Origin: Methylotenera sp.
Lineage (GTDB): Bacteria; Pseudomonadota; Gammaproteobacteria; Burkholderiales; Methylophilaceae
NCBI GenBank assembly: GCA_009693255.1
Contig: SHXQ01000005.1
Coordinates: 1 to 64,000, forward strand
Length of the DNA stretch: 64,000 bases
Reading direction: 5' to 3'
The position numbers and the translations under genes were made by a program. Within the stretch, counting starts at the first letter, position 1. Every line of letters starts with the position of its first letter. Below are positions 8,264 to 18,236 of the stretch, piece after piece. The notes beneath the pieces are model-generated. The model did no database searches. It saw nothing but the letters and a program-made list of their open reading frames with translations, and was not told the DNA's origin.

Positions 8264-10345
8264 TTAAAAGTCCGCCCGTATTCCAATTAACATTGAGCGC
8301 TCTCCAGCCGGTGAAAGGTCTTTCAAGAACGAGGCATGTTCACGGATTTCTTGGTTGAGCAGATTGTTGGCTTTGGCAAATAACTCCATATTCAATTTAG
8401 TTGGCAATTTATAACTTAGCAGCGCACTGACATCGGTGTAGCCATCGGTGGCTAGTTCATCCACCGCCGTGCGATTTTGGCTAAAGGCATGCAGCACATC
8501 CAACCTAGCGCCTAAGGCATTTTTTTGATAATGCAACCCAGCCCCTAAGCGTAGCGGTGTGATGCGTGGCAAGGCTTGGTTATTGTCAAGGTTGCTGGCA
8601 CGCACGTAGTCGCCCCTTAGCTTCAAATCAAGGTTATCCACTAAATTAAATTTACCCTCTGCTTCTAAGCCTTTAAAACTGGCAACAAAAGCGCTAAATT
8701 GGACTTCTGGCAAACTATCTTCATCAGAAGGAGTGGTATCAGGATCGCCATTCCTTAAGCGTCTATTGCCCGTATCGAGTAAGCCTAAAAAGCGACTAAA
8801 GCGCGTGTAATAGGCGCCAAAACTGAAGGAATTCTTAGCGTCTTTCCAGCGGATTTGCCCATCTAAACTATTAGAACGTTCTTTATCAAAAGCGCTATTA
8901 CCAACTTCGTATTGGCCGGTCGCCAAATGAGCTCCATCGGCATACAGCTCAAAGTAACTGGGTGCACGTTCATTGTGTGATAGATTGCTAGCCAGTGACC
9001 AGTTGGGATTGAGTGTATACAGCCCACCTAGCGCATAGCTGTAAGCATTGAAACTAGCGGCTTGAGCCATGGGTGATTTTTCCCAAGGGCTAGCGTCTAA
9101 AGTCGTGTGTTCGGCACGACCGCCAAAGCTAAGCTTAAGTTTTTCTAGGCGCCATACGCTCAGTGGCATTTCTTCATAAACATAAATAGCATGGTTTTTC
9201 GTTTGCACTGGTGGCACAAAAGCTTCTTCCCCCAAGGCTTCAAAGCGGGTATTTTGAAACTGAAACCCCACTACGCCTTCTAAATTCCTAAACTTGGCGT
9301 GGCCTAACTCAATGCTGCCTTCTACGCCCTTATTTTTAAAGGTCGTGCCGATATTGCCGTCTTCAATTTCCTGATGTTGGTAGTCGGTATAGGCCATGCG
9401 GGTTTTTAGCCGATTAATAATCGTGCCTAAGCCTTTAAATTCACTGGCCACATCCCATCGCTGACTTTTCATGTCGGCGCGGACGGCAGCTTCAGCGACC
9501 GTGCCGTAGTTGCTATTAAAGCCAGAGTACGATGCGCCTACATAACCATTATCAAAGGTCAGCGAGGCACCCAGTGCGCCGCCGTCTGAAGTGGCGTTGC
9601 TGTTAATGAGTTTGCCGTGATTTTCCTGTAGCTTGCTGCTATCGGCTTGGTGTTTACGGTTAGAGACGGCAAAGCCGGGAATGTTTAGGTCGTCTGTTTT
9701 TCGTTTGTAAGCATCGGCATGCATGGCAAACTGACCGTTGCCGACATCGACCACGGCCGCTACGTTTCGCTGATTATCCGGGCCACCCAAGCGCGCTTCT
9801 GTTCTACCCATTATGCCTTTGACTGGTTCAGTTGGAATGCGGTGATCAATGGCATTGACTACGCCCCCGACAGCGCTACCGCCGTATAGCAAGGCGGCCG
9901 GCCCACGCACCACATCAATTTGCTCGATGACGAGTGGATCAATGGTCACGGCATGATCAAAACTTAGGGAAGAGGCGTCTAATACGCCGATGCCATTTTG
10001 CATAATGCGTACCCGTTCTGCATCCAAGCCGCGTATCACGGGTCGCGATGCATTGGGTCCAAAATGCGTAGCAGAAACACCGGGAATGCTGTTTAAAGTA
10101 TCACCCAGTGTTGCTTCGCGGCGAAGTGATAATTCACGGCCGCTTAATATCGATACCGGTACTACCAAGGCATCCGAGGCGACACCTAATGGATTTCCGG
10201 TAACGGGAATGGCCGTTAATTCTATTTTTGTTGTTTGTTCTGCCCAAGCAGGGATGATGGCTAGGCTGATTGCCAACGCTAGCGTTTTAGGGGCAATCGA
10301 GTGCAAGCCTGTAGGGCGCCTAGGCGCAGATTGTTTGTTATTCAT
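8264..10345 (-). CDS. TonB-dependent receptor (ZnuD-like, probable metal uptake)
   Basis: A 693-residue outer-membrane receptor. The signal peptide ends near AIIPAWA (about residue 36), the TonB box region reads LTAIPVTGNP, the plug has RPVIRGLDAERVRIMQNGIG and IDVVRGPAALLYGGSAVGG, and the C-terminal strand ends in phenylalanine. The plug resembles ZnuD-type receptors, which import zinc or related metals, and a DUF2946 protein with His and Cys pairs lies just upstream, a common partner. The substrate is inference; I found no clear Zur or Fur box. ATG 10345 replaces an upstream TTG. Confidence 0.8.
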   Translation of the reverse strand: MNNKQSAPRRPTGLHSIAPKTLALAISLAIIPAWAEQTTKIELTAIPVTGNPLGVASDALVVPVSILSGRELSLRREATLGDTLNSIPGVSATHFGPNASRPVIRGLDAERVRIMQNGIGVLDASSLSFDHAVTIDPLVIEQIDVVRGPAALLYGGSAVGGVVNAIDHRIPTEPVKGIMGRTEARLGGPDNQRNVAAVVDVGNGQFAMHADAYKRKTDDLNIPGFAVSNRKHQADSSKLQENHGKLINSNATSDGGALGASLTFDNGYVGASYSGFNSNYGTVAEAAVRADMKSQRWDVASEFKGLGTIINRLKTRMAYTDYQHQEIEDGNIGTTFKNKGVEGSIELGHAKFRNLEGVVGFQFQNTRFEALGEEAFVPPVQTKNHAIYVYEEMPLSVWRLEKLKLSFGGRAEHTTLDASPWEKSPMAQAASFNAYSYALGGLYTLNPNWSLASNLSHNERAPSYFELYADGAHLATGQYEVGNSAFDKERSNSLDGQIRWKDAKNSFSFGAYYTRFSRFLGLLDTGNRRLRNGDPDTTPSDEDSLPEVQFSAFVASFKGLEAEGKFNLVDNLDLKLRGDYVRASNLDNNQALPRITPLRLGAGLHYQKNALGARLDVLHAFSQNRTAVDELATDGYTDVSALLSYKLPTKLNMELFAKANNLLNQEIREHASFLKDLSPAGERSMLIGIRADF

Positions 10346-10419
10346 GGTAGATCTCAAAAAAATAGAAGAGGGGGCTAAGGCCCCATAGGCCGAACTAATG
10401 GCGACCTTCGTTAAAAAAA

Positions 10420-10734
10420 TTAAACGCTGATTTTTTGAGGCGGTGCGCGAGCCGCGTAGGCTCTTTGTAGAGTAGAGGGGCTGTTGAAATAATAGCTGGA
10501 GTTGGTACTAAAGCGCCCTGCAATGGAAGGTAGTGCGAAGCTGCTTGATTGCAAACCGCTGGCAACTTGCGCATAGCTTAGGCACTGGCTACAAGCTTCA
10601 GTAGACGCTTTTTTATCTTGCTGACTGTGTGGGCTAAATTCGTTTAGGTGGCTTATTTCATGCGTCACTACGCCTAATTGCGTAAAAGCAAATAAGAAAA
10701 TGAGCGAAAAATGGACGGCAAAACGTTGTAGCAT
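10420..10734 (-). CDS. DUF2946-like small exported protein
   Basis: About 104 residues with an N-terminal hydrophobic segment (FSLIFLFAFTQLGVV), then a THEISHLNEF motif and an ACSQCLS motif. Proteins of this kind (DUF2946) carry HxxxH and CxxC pairs and occur beside TonB receptors or copper/zinc genes, suggesting periplasmic metal handling; the function is unproven. It precedes the receptor gene by about 75 bases and probably shares its transcript. An earlier ATG at 10770 lies inside a strong hairpin, so I prefer the ATG at 10734, but neither has a good ribosome site. Confidence 0.6.
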   Translation of the reverse strand: MLQRFAVHFSLIFLFAFTQLGVVTHEISHLNEFSPHSQQDKKASTEACSQCLSYAQVASGLQSSSFALPSIAGRFSTNSSYYFNSPSTLQRAYAARAPPQKISV

Positions 10735-10760
10735 GGCGGGGATTTTAGCAGACTTATTAA

Positions 10761-10796
10761 GCCGAATCATGATTGCCTAGGCGACCATGATTCGGC
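10761..10796 (-). terminator. Near-perfect 36-nt inverted repeat after sodB
   Basis: GCCGAATCATG (10761-10771) is perfectly complementary to CATGATTCGGC (10786-10796). The centre holds the palindrome GCCTAGGC, so 15 of 18 positions pair, with three opposed bases. It begins 11 bases after the sodB stop and overlaps a possible start of the DUF2946 gene. There is no U-run, so it may be a processing or stabilising hairpin rather than a classic terminator. Confidence 0.6.
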
Positions 10797-10806
10797 AATA
10801 CTAAAA

Positions 10807-11391
10807 TTAAGCAAAGTTAGCTGAGGCAAAATCCCAGTTAGCTAAAGACGCCAAAAAGACTTCTACAAATTTAGCGCGGGCATTGCGGTAGTCAATGTAA
10901 TAAGCGTGTTCCCAAACATCAATAGTCAACAACGCTTTATCGCCAGTGGTGAGTGGTGTGCCTGCCGCGCCCATGTTAACGATATCCACTGAACCATCAG
11001 CTTTTTTCACTAACCAGGTCCAGCCTGAACCAAAATTGCCGACTGCTGAGGCTTGAAAAGATTTTTTGAAGTCGTCAAAAGAACCCCATTTTGCGTTGAT
11101 AGCATCAGCCAATGCGCCAGTGGGTGCACCGCCACCATTTGGTTTCATGCTGCTCCAGAAGAAGGTGTGATTCCAAATTTGTGCTGAGTTGTTGTAAATA
11201 CCAGTAGCAGATTTTTTGATGATGTCTTCTAGGCTGGCATTTTCAAATTCAGTGCCTTTAATCAGATTGTTTAAGTTAGTCACATAAGTTTGGTGGTGTT
11301 TGCCGTAGTGAAAATCTAAGGTTTCTTCTGAAATGTGTGGTGCTAAAGCAGTTCTAGCATAGGGTAGTGCTGGTAGGGTATGTTCCATCAT
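10807..11391 (-). CDS. sodB: Superoxide dismutase, Fe type (SodB)
   Basis: A 194-residue cytoplasmic dismutase. Metal ligands are visible as His28 (DFHYGKHH), His75 (WNHTFFW), Asp158 and His162 ([11 protein letters not shown]). Gln71 in NSAQIWNH is the position that marks iron enzymes, so iron is more likely than manganese. Two ATG codons stand in tandem at the start (11391, 11388). It lies downstream of xerC with an 80-base gap that probably holds its own promoter. Confidence 0.95.
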   Translation of the reverse strand: MMEHTLPALPYARTALAPHISEETLDFHYGKHHQTYVTNLNNLIKGTEFENASLEDIIKKSATGIYNNSAQIWNHTFFWSSMKPNGGGAPTGALADAINAKWGSFDDFKKSFQASAVGNFGSGWTWLVKKADGSVDIVNMGAAGTPLTTGDKALLTIDVWEHAYYIDYRNARAKFVEVFLASLANWDFASANFA

Positions 11392-11471
11392 TGTTCCTTT
11401 AATGGTATTTCTGGGTAAAAATCTGTAAGCGCTATTTTGCCATAATAACAGGGTAAATTAGTAGGGTATTG

Positions 11472-12353
11472 CTATTTTTTCTTGGCACGAGGGTGTGCTT
11501 TGTCGTAAATGGCCGCTAAATGCTGAAAATCAAGGTGTGTATAGACTTGTGTGGTGCTGATGTTGGCATGACCGAGCATTTCTTGCACAGCGCGCAAATC
11601 TTGACTGGACTGTAGTACATGGCTGGCAAAGCTATGGCGCAGTAGATGGGGGTGCATACTTAGGTTAAGGCCTTGTTTGACAGACCATTCTTTGACCCGA
11701 TACTGCACCGCCCTAGGCGTGATGCGCCGACCTTGCCCAGTAACAAACAGGGCGTTTGGGTTGGTGTCAGCAATTTTAATAAACGCACGGCGCTGTATCC
11801 AAGTGTGTATCGCTGTCATTGCATGGCTACCCATCGGCACAATGCGCGTTTTATTGCCCTTGCCGGTCACGGTCACCGTACCTTCAGAAAAATCTAGCAT
11901 AGGGATATCTAAATTCACTAACTCAGCCAAGCGTAAGCCAGAAGAATAGAATAGCTCTAAAATGGCGTGGTCGCGTTGCTCTAGTAATCCGTCGCCCTTA
12001 ATATCCACAAAATTAACCGCTTGATCGGTGGAGAGTGCTTGAGGTAAGGTTTTAGCGGTTTTAGGGGCACGTAAACCCATGACTGGATTGTGCGTGTACC
12101 CTTGGTGATGAATTAAATAGTCGTAATAACCGCGCCATGCAGAAAGTGCGCGTGCAATGGTTTTACCACTTAGACCGCGACTGTGTAGTATGGTGATAAA
12201 GCGTCTAATTTGTGGGTTTTGCACTTGGTTGAGTGCAATATTTTCTAGCAGCGACTCTAGTAGTCTGATGTCTCGGGCGTAATTTTGCAAGGTGAGCGTG
12301 CTTAAACCACGCTCAAAAGTTAAATGCTGAAGATAGGCGTTAAGATCACTCAC
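11472..12353 (-). CDS. xerC: Tyrosine recombinase XerC
   Basis: A 293-residue site-specific recombinase that, with XerD and FtsK, resolves chromosome dimers at dif. It has an N-terminal SAM-like domain (LTFERGLSTLTLQNYARDI) and a C-terminal catalytic domain with SSGLRLAEL (Arg), TGKGNKTR (Lys), HLLRHSFASHVL (His-x-x-Arg), LGHANISTTQVYTH (His and the nucleophilic Tyr). The dapF-DUF484-xerC order is the well-known conserved cluster and separates it from phage integrases. Confidence 0.93.
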   Translation of the reverse strand: MSDLNAYLQHLTFERGLSTLTLQNYARDIRLLESLLENIALNQVQNPQIRRFITILHSRGLSGKTIARALSAWRGYYDYLIHHQGYTHNPVMGLRAPKTAKTLPQALSTDQAVNFVDIKGDGLLEQRDHAILELFYSSGLRLAELVNLDIPMLDFSEGTVTVTGKGNKTRIVPMGSHAMTAIHTWIQRRAFIKIADTNPNALFVTGQGRRITPRAVQYRVKEWSVKQGLNLSMHPHLLRHSFASHVLQSSQDLRAVQEMLGHANISTTQVYTHLDFQHLAAIYDKAHPRAKKK

Positions 12354-12371
12354 TTGATAATGGATGTCTCA

Positions 12372-13064
12372 CTAAAGATAAGCTGAAAATGATGCGCTAA
12401 CTAAATCGCCTATGCGGTTAAGGTACATTAAGCCCATGTCAGCTTTGAAGCGTTGTGCATCATCAGAGCCTAGCATCAAAACCCCAAACACCTGTTTTTG
12501 GTCGCCAGCTTGGTAAAGAGGAATAAAAGCAAAAGATTGCAAATGATCTTGCATTAAGCCTTCGGCTAGTTCAGGTTTTACGCCACAGTAAGGGGTGTTC
12601 AATGCACTTACCCAATCGCTAAAGGCCGCATTAACCGGTGTGAAAGTAGCCCCTTGTGCAAGCGTCGCATCGCTAGGACTTACCCAAACGCGAACTAGCG
12701 ATTGCGTGACAGCAAAAACTTGCTGCATGCTTTCAGAGACGAGTCGTGGCAAATGATTAAAATCTTGATTTTCAATCAGTTTGACGCTGAAGTTGTGCAC
12801 TTTTTGGCTGGTCATGTCATTTTGTTCACCAAAGGCAATCAATTGCGCCATCATGGTTTCGGTGACGCGGATTTTATCGCGTTGCGCTAACTGCTGACGT
12901 TCTGCCAGTGAAATTGCGCCACTACCATGTGGACTAGGAAGAAAAATTTCGGTCAGCAAACTGGCGTGTTGTTCAAAGAAATGTGGGTGGCTACGCAAAT
13001 AACTGCTGACGTCATCAGCTGAAATAGCCGTATTTAGAGTTTGAGCGTTTCGATCTTCTTGCAT
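12372..13064 (-). CDS. DUF484 family protein (GAF-like)
   Basis: A 230-residue cytoplasmic protein matching DUF484: N-terminal SYLRSHPHFFEQHASLLTEI and LPSPHGSGAISLAERQ, then a coiled region and a GAF-like half ending FGVLMLGSDDAQRFKADMG. The family sits between dapF and xerC in many proteobacteria; its function is unknown. Here it is 18 bases from xerC and about 40 from dapF, so one operon is likely. Confidence 0.9.
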   Translation of the reverse strand: MQEDRNAQTLNTAISADDVSSYLRSHPHFFEQHASLLTEIFLPSPHGSGAISLAERQQLAQRDKIRVTETMMAQLIAFGEQNDMTSQKVHNFSVKLIENQDFNHLPRLVSESMQQVFAVTQSLVRVWVSPSDATLAQGATFTPVNAAFSDWVSALNTPYCGVKPELAEGLMQDHLQSFAFIPLYQAGDQKQVFGVLMLGSDDAQRFKADMGLMYLNRIGDLVSASFSAYL

Positions 13065-13105
13065 GATGGTCCTTATGGAGACAACTATTTTTAGCTAATG
13101 CTACT

Positions 13106-13948
13106 TTATGTTAAGGTAATGCTGCCAGTAAATACGGTCACGGCAGGTCCGGTCATCATGACTGGGGCGTTGCCGCCTTGCCAAACAATGTGCAGTTCGC
13201 CACCACGGGCAGACACGGTGACTGGCGATTGTAACTGGCCTAATTGAATGCCTGCCACAACTGCCGCGCAGGCGCCGGTGCCACAAGCTAACGTTTCACC
13301 ACTACCGCGTTCGAAGACCCTTAGTTTAATGTGCTGCCGATCAATGATTTGCATAAAGCCAGCATTCACCCGCTCAGGAAAGCGTGGATGCAGTTCAATT
13401 TGTCGACCAAGGCTAACTACTGGTGCATTCTCAACATCTTCGACGATTTGCACGGCATGTGGGTTGCCCATTGAAACTGCCGAAATCTCAACAGAGTGAT
13501 TGCTAACTATCAGAGAATAGCTACTGGCACATGCATCAGCAATAAAAGGAATAGCGCTAGGTTCAAATTTTGGCGCACCCATATTCACCGTAACGAGGCC
13601 ATTTTCTTCTAGTTTAGGCGTGATGATACCACTGGCAGTTTCAACGCGAATTTCAAGTTGATGGCTTAAACCTTGCTCAACCACAAAGCGTACAAAGCAG
13701 CGCGCGCCGTTACCACATTGCGCAACTTCGCTACCATCGGCGTTAAAAATACGGTATTTAAAATCGGCGATAGTCGAAGTTTCAACCAGTAATAGCTGAT
13801 CAAAGCCCACGCCAAACTGCCGGTGTGCCAGCCTTTGGATTTGTTCCACAGTCAGATGCACAGCCTGATTGATGGCGTCGATGACCATAAAGTCATTGCC
13901 TGCGCCGTGCATTTTGGTAAATTTTAACTGAGTAGATTTAGCATTCAT
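13106..13948 (-). CDS. dapF: Diaminopimelate epimerase
   Basis: A 280-residue cofactor-free epimerase that interconverts LL- and meso-diaminopimelate for lysine and peptidoglycan synthesis. The two catalytic cysteines are in [10 protein letters not shown] and [13 protein letters not shown]. The N-terminal [14 protein letters not shown] and the internal [12 protein letters not shown] are family landmarks. It is the first gene of a minus-strand operon with DUF484 and xerC and diverges from metK. Confidence 0.96.
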   Translation of the reverse strand: MNAKSTQLKFTKMHGAGNDFMVIDAINQAVHLTVEQIQRLAHRQFGVGFDQLLLVETSTIADFKYRIFNADGSEVAQCGNGARCFVRFVVEQGLSHQLEIRVETASGIITPKLEENGLVTVNMGAPKFEPSAIPFIADACASSYSLIVSNHSVEISAVSMGNPHAVQIVEDVENAPVVSLGRQIELHPRFPERVNAGFMQIIDRQHIKLRVFERGSGETLACGTGACAAVVAGIQLGQLQSPVTVSARGGELHIVWQGGNAPVMMTGPAVTVFTGSITLT

Positions 13949-14123
13949 AACATGATTATAAATTGATTGCCTAAATAGACTGTATTTTATTGCTAAGTTT
14001 TTGCTTATATTTATTAAATAGTTAGGTACAATGCGAGGATTGTCATTGACCTGATGATCATGCTTCAGCCTTTAGTATGAGAGTCATTTCATTTTTTATA
14101 AATTTTATTTCCAAGGCGCACAA

Positions 14124-15281
14124 ATGAACGAATATCTTTTTACTTCAGAATCTGTTTCTGAAGGTCACCCAGACAAACTTGCAGACCAAGTATCCGATAG
14201 TATTTTAGATGCTATTTTAACCCAAGACCCTACTGCCCGCGTTGCGGCAGAAACGTTGGCAAACACCGGCTTAATCGTGTTGGCTGGTGAAATTACGACC
14301 ACCGCTAATGTTGATTACATTAAAGTAGCGCGCGAGACGATTAAACGCATCGGTTATGACAATACGGATTACGGTATTGACTACAGAGGTTGTGCGGTAT
14401 TAGTCGCTTACGATAAACAATCCCCTGATATTGCCCAAGGGGTTGATGGCGCATATGATGATCCGCTAGACCAAGGTGCAGGTGACCAAGGGATTATGTT
14501 TGGCTATGCGTGCGATGAAACGCCACAGTACATGCCATTACCCATTTGGTTGAGCCACCGCTTAATGGAGCGCCAAGCGCAATTGCGTAAAGATGGTCGT
14601 TTACCATGGTTGCGCCCAGATGCTAAATCACAAGTCACGATTAAATACGAAAACGGCAAACCTAGCGCTATTGATACTGTTGTTGTATCAACGCAACATG
14701 CGCCAGAGATGGCGCTTAAAGATATTCGGGAAGCGGTCATTGAGGAAATTATCAAACCGATGTTGCCTAAGGAACTCATTAAGAGTGACATCAAGTTCCT
14801 GGTTAATCCTACCGGCCGCTTTGTGGTTGGTGGCCCTCAAGGGGATTGTGGTTTAACTGGCCGTAAAATTATCGTCGATACTTACGGCGGTGCGGCCCCA
14901 CACGGTGGTGGTGCTTTTTCAGGTAAAGATCCCTCTAAAGTAGACCGTTCAGCAGCTTACGCTGGTCGTTATGTGGCGAAGAATATCGTCGCCGCTGGGC
15001 TCGCTTCACGCTGCCTTGTGCAAATCTCTTATGCCATTGGTGTGGCACAACCGACCAGTATCATGGTTGAGACTTATGGTACCGGCACGGTGTCGAACGA
15101 AGTGCTCACGCAACTGGTACGTGAACACTTTGATTTACGCCCCAAAGGCATTGTTAAAATGTTAGATTTACTCAGACCAATTTATACCAAAACGGCTGCC
15201 TATGGTCACTTTGGCCGCGATGAGCCAGAGTTTACTTGGGAAGCAATTGATAAAGTAACCGCACTAAAAGCCTCTATATAG
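14124..15281 (+). CDS. metK: S-adenosylmethionine synthetase
   Basis: A 385-residue enzyme making SAM from methionine and ATP. Signatures are [11 protein letters not shown], the [12 protein letters not shown] substrate loop, the [19 protein letters not shown] motif and [16 protein letters not shown] 175-base leader precedes it, with a possible -10 TACAAT at 14027-14032; I recognise no riboswitch there. With ahcY and metF downstream it forms the activated-methyl cycle cluster, interrupted by a dead HD-GYP gene. Confidence 0.97.
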   Translation: MNEYLFTSESVSEGHPDKLADQVSDSILDAILTQDPTARVAAETLANTGLIVLAGEITTTANVDYIKVARETIKRIGYDNTDYGIDYRGCAVLVAYDKQSPDIAQGVDGAYDDPLDQGAGDQGIMFGYACDETPQYMPLPIWLSHRLMERQAQLRKDGRLPWLRPDAKSQVTIKYENGKPSAIDTVVVSTQHAPEMALKDIREAVIEEIIKPMLPKELIKSDIKFLVNPTGRFVVGGPQGDCGLTGRKIIVDTYGGAAPHGGGAFSGKDPSKVDRSAAYAGRYVAKNIVAAGLASRCLVQISYAIGVAQPTSIMVETYGTGTVSNEVLTQLVREHFDLRPKGIVKMLDLLRPIYTKTAAYGHFGRDEPEFTWEAIDKVTALKASI

Positions 15282-15338
15282 CGCAATTGATTCATCGATG
15301 CCATTGCTAGAATTGTGACAACAATATAGTGATGGCAT

Positions 15339-16554
15339 ATGTTAAAAATTGTTTCTATAAAACAGGTCCGTTTGGGTATGTTTATCCAAGAGCTTAAATG
15401 CCCTTGGATGGACCATCCTTTCTGGAAAGAAGCATTTAAACTAGTAGATCCAGCGGATTTAAAAAAGCTGCAAACTAGCACCATCAAAGGCGTTGCCATA
15501 GACACATCTAAGGGCTTAGATGTTGAAGAATTAGCGGCAACGACAGCGCCGTCATTGTTGGTAGCGACTGAAGTGTTACCTGCAATAGTCCCCATCGCAA
15601 CCCCTAGTCAAAGATCTGCTAAAATCTCAGCCGCTGCCGAGCATGAGTAGGCTAAGCACGTCATTCAAGCTCAAAAAAGCGGTTGCTTCGATGTTTCATG
15701 ATGTGCGCATGGGTAAGGCGGTGTGTGCTGATACGGCGAGGCCGATGGCGGATGGTATAGCCGCTTCAGTCGATCGAAATTTAGGTGCGCTCATTAGTTT
15801 GGTGCGCCTGAAAAATAAAGATGAATATACTTAATATGCACTCGATGGCCGCGTGTGCGCTGATGGTGGCTTTGGCCAGAGAGTTGGGTTTATCTGAAGC
15901 GGAGACTCGGCAGGCCGGTTTGGCAGGATTACTGCATGATATAGGTAAGGCAGGGATTCCTTTGGACGCGCTTAATAAACCTTGCGCACTAACGGATGAA
16001 GAGTTTTCGCTAGTTAAGGTGCATCCTGAGCGCGGCCATAAATTGTTAATGCAAGCAAAGATTATGGATGCAGTGGCAATAGACGTGTGTTTACATTACC
16101 ATGAAAAAGTAAATGGCAAGGGCTACCCCCCCCATAAGTTACAGGCCGATGAAATTAGTTTGTTTGCCAAAATGGGTGCAGTTTGCGATGTCTACGATAC
16201 CATTACTTCAAATCGCCCTTACAAAGCAGGTTGGGAGCCGGGCATTTCCATGCAGCGTATGGCACAATGGGTCGTCACTTTGATGATACCGTGTTTAAGG
16301 CTTTTGTAAAAAGCGTGGGCATTTATCCTATTGGGTCTATGGTTAAACTTAAGTCTGGGCGGTTGGCCGTCGTGATTGATCAAAACCCAGCGTCATTGTT
16401 AACGCCTTTAGTCAAAGTATTTTTCTCAACGATATCAAAATCACGCATCAAGATAGCGTTGATTGATTTATCAATAGCCGGCGAACAAGATTCAATTGAC
16501 TGTCACGAGAATCCTTTGGCTCGGGATATTCATGACATTTGGAGTCAGCCCTAA
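15339..16554 (+). pseudogene. HD-GYP cyclic-di-GMP phosphodiesterase, decayed
   Basis: Four consecutive reading-frame pieces join into one protein: a DUF3391-like N-terminus (IKQVRLGMFIQEL), a linker, then an HD-GYP domain with LLHDIGK, HPERGHKLL, HYHEKVNGKGYP, DVYDTITSNRPYKAGW and a tail resuming at HFDDTVFKAFVKSVGIYP. An in-frame TAG lies at 15648-15650, an extra A in the A6 run at 15673-15678, an extra base near 15832, and a frame loss near 16270. The intact protein would hydrolyse cyclic-di-GMP. Four lesions make a sequencing error unlikely. Confidence 0.9.
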
Positions 16555-16631
16555 GTTCGTTAGCAATCGACCTCTAGGTGCTGATTTTTTACGCTTGGTA
16601 AGCTAAAAAAAATCGCGTATAATCCAACGAT

Positions 16632-16692
16632 TCCGAGGAGCGTTGCGAGAGTCTTTCTCCTAGGCTCGGAAAATGTTTAAACGACGCTCACC
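16632..16692 (+). promoter_or_regulatory. SAH riboswitch
   Basis: The leader of ahcY holds CCGAGGAGCGTTGCGA, a variable stem, then CTAGGCTCGG, which pairs with CCGAG, and AACGACGCTCACC, whose GCGCTC-like part pairs with GAGCG as a pseudoknot. This is the S-adenosylhomocysteine riboswitch consensus. Known members switch ahcY on when toxic SAH accumulates. A GGTGAG/CTCACC element and a C7 run follow before the start codon. Confidence 0.92.
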
Positions 16693-16795
16693 AATATTAA
16701 CCGTGCCGGACACGGGATACGGGTGAGAAAAGCGTTTAGCCTCTCTAGTTTTACTACAGCCCTCCCCCCCGGTCACGCATTCAAGGAAATTGAAA

Positions 16796-18205
16796 ATGAA
16801 TACTGTGGCTGATTTTAAAGATTATGTAATTGCCGATATTGGTTTAGCTGCTTTTGGCCGCAAAGAGATTGCCATTGCTGAAACGGAAATGCCTGGCTTG
16901 ATGGCTATTCGTGAAGAGTTCGCAATCGCACAACCGCTTAAAGGCGCGCGTATTACTGGCAGCCTGCACATGACAATTCAAACTGCTGTGTTGATTGAAA
17001 CCCTAAAAGATTTAGGTGCAGATGTGCGTTGGGCGTCATGCAATATCTACTCTACGCAAGACCATGCAGCCGCAGCAATCGCTGCTGGAGGCACGCCGGT
17101 ATTTGCCATTAAAGGCGAAACGCTGACTGAATATTGGGACTATACCCACCGCATTTTTGAGTGGACTGATGGCGGTTATAGCAATATGATTTTAGATGAT
17201 GGCGGCGATGCTACATTGCTCCTTCATCTGGGTACACGCGCAGAAAAAGATTTATCCTTAGTAGCAAACCCGAGTTCAGAAGAAGAAGTTTGTCTTTTTG
17301 ATGCCATTAAAGCCAAGCTAAAAGTAGATCCTACTTGGTACTCAGTGCGTTTAGCAAAAATTATCGGTGTGACTGAAGAAACGACCACCGGTGTACACCG
17401 TTTATATCAAATGCATAAAGAGGGTAAATTAGCCTTCCCAGCGATTAACGTCAATGACTCAGTGACCAAATCAAAATTTGATAATTTGTACGGTTGCCGT
17501 GAATCACTGGTAGATGCAATTAAGCGTGCTACTGACGTGATGATCGCTGGTAAAGTGGCAGTGGTTGCAGGTTATGGCGACGTAGGTAAAGGCTCTGCCC
17601 AAGCCTTACGCGCGTTATCTGCCCAAGTTTGGGTGACGGAAATTGACCCAATTTGTGCATTGCAAGCCGCCATGGAAGGTTACCGCGTGGTCACCATGGA
17701 TTATGCTGCTGAACATGCCGATATTTTTGTGACGGCGACGGGTAATTACCATGTGATTACGCATGACCATATGGCTAACATGAAAGACCAAGCGATAGTA
17801 TGTAATATTGGCCATTTTGATAATGAGATTGATGTTGCTTCACTAGAAAAATACGAGTGGGACGAAATTAAGCCACAAGTGGATCATGTGATTTTCCCTA
17901 ACGGTAAAAAAATAATCTTGCTAGCAAAAGGCCGCTTGGTTAATTTAGGTTGCGGTACTGGCCACCCAAGCTATGTCATGAGTTCAAGCTTTGCTAATCA
18001 AACGATTGCGCAAATTGAGTTATTTACACAACAAGCCAAATACCCAGTGGGTGTGTATACTTTACCTAAACATTTGGATGAAAAAGTTGCGGTATTGCAA
18101 TTAAGAAAACTAAATGCAAAATTATCGGTATTAACCGATCAGCAAGCGGCTTATATTGGCGTGCAGAAGCAAGGCCCCTATAAACCAGATACTTATCGCT
18201 ATTAG
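16796..18205 (+). CDS. ahcY: Adenosylhomocysteinase
   Basis: A 469-residue NAD-dependent hydrolase splitting SAH into homocysteine and adenosine. Visible features are [32 protein letters not shown], the NAD-binding [16 protein letters not shown] and the C-terminal end [13 protein letters not shown]. It has the roughly 40-residue insert found in the long bacterial form. ATG 16796 follows AAGGAAAT; the upstream TTG at 16790 is less likely. Expression should be raised by SAH through the riboswitch upstream. Confidence 0.97.
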   Translation: MNTVADFKDYVIADIGLAAFGRKEIAIAETEMPGLMAIREEFAIAQPLKGARITGSLHMTIQTAVLIETLKDLGADVRWASCNIYSTQDHAAAAIAAGGTPVFAIKGETLTEYWDYTHRIFEWTDGGYSNMILDDGGDATLLLHLGTRAEKDLSLVANPSSEEEVCLFDAIKAKLKVDPTWYSVRLAKIIGVTEETTTGVHRLYQMHKEGKLAFPAINVNDSVTKSKFDNLYGCRESLVDAIKRATDVMIAGKVAVVAGYGDVGKGSAQALRALSAQVWVTEIDPICALQAAMEGYRVVTMDYAAEHADIFVTATGNYHVITHDHMANMKDQAIVCNIGHFDNEIDVASLEKYEWDEIKPQVDHVIFPNGKKIILLAKGRLVNLGCGTGHPSYVMSSSFANQTIAQIELFTQQAKYPVGVYTLPKHLDEKVAVLQLRKLNAKLSVLTDQQAAYIGVQKQGPYKPDTYRY

Positions 18206-18236
18206 TCTAGTCGGCTAGCGATGTAGGAGCAGTCAC

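Noticed and set aside
11472-12353. Phage or integron integrase instead of XerC
   Set aside because: Its place behind dapF and DUF484, its length and lack of att-like repeats fit housekeeping XerC.
13949-14123. SAM riboswitch before metK
   Set aside because: The leader shows no match that I recognise to SAM-I, SAM-II or SAM/SAH consensus elements; only a plausible promoter is seen.
15206-15595. 129-residue ORF on the minus strand over the metK end and HD-GYP gene
   Set aside because: It runs opposite the metK 3' end and the clear DUF3391-like sequence, and has no recognisable domain.
16128-16135. C8 run in the HD-GYP gene as a phase-variation switch
   Set aside because: The frame passes correctly through this run; the actual lesions lie elsewhere and are several, so decay explains the gene better than switching.
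16586-16612. Terminator hairpin (TTTTTTA..GCTT-GGT-AAGC..TAAAAAA) before the SAH riboswitch
   Set aside because: The stem is mostly A-T with a four-pair GC-poor core and is followed by A rather than T on the plus strand, so termination is unlikely.
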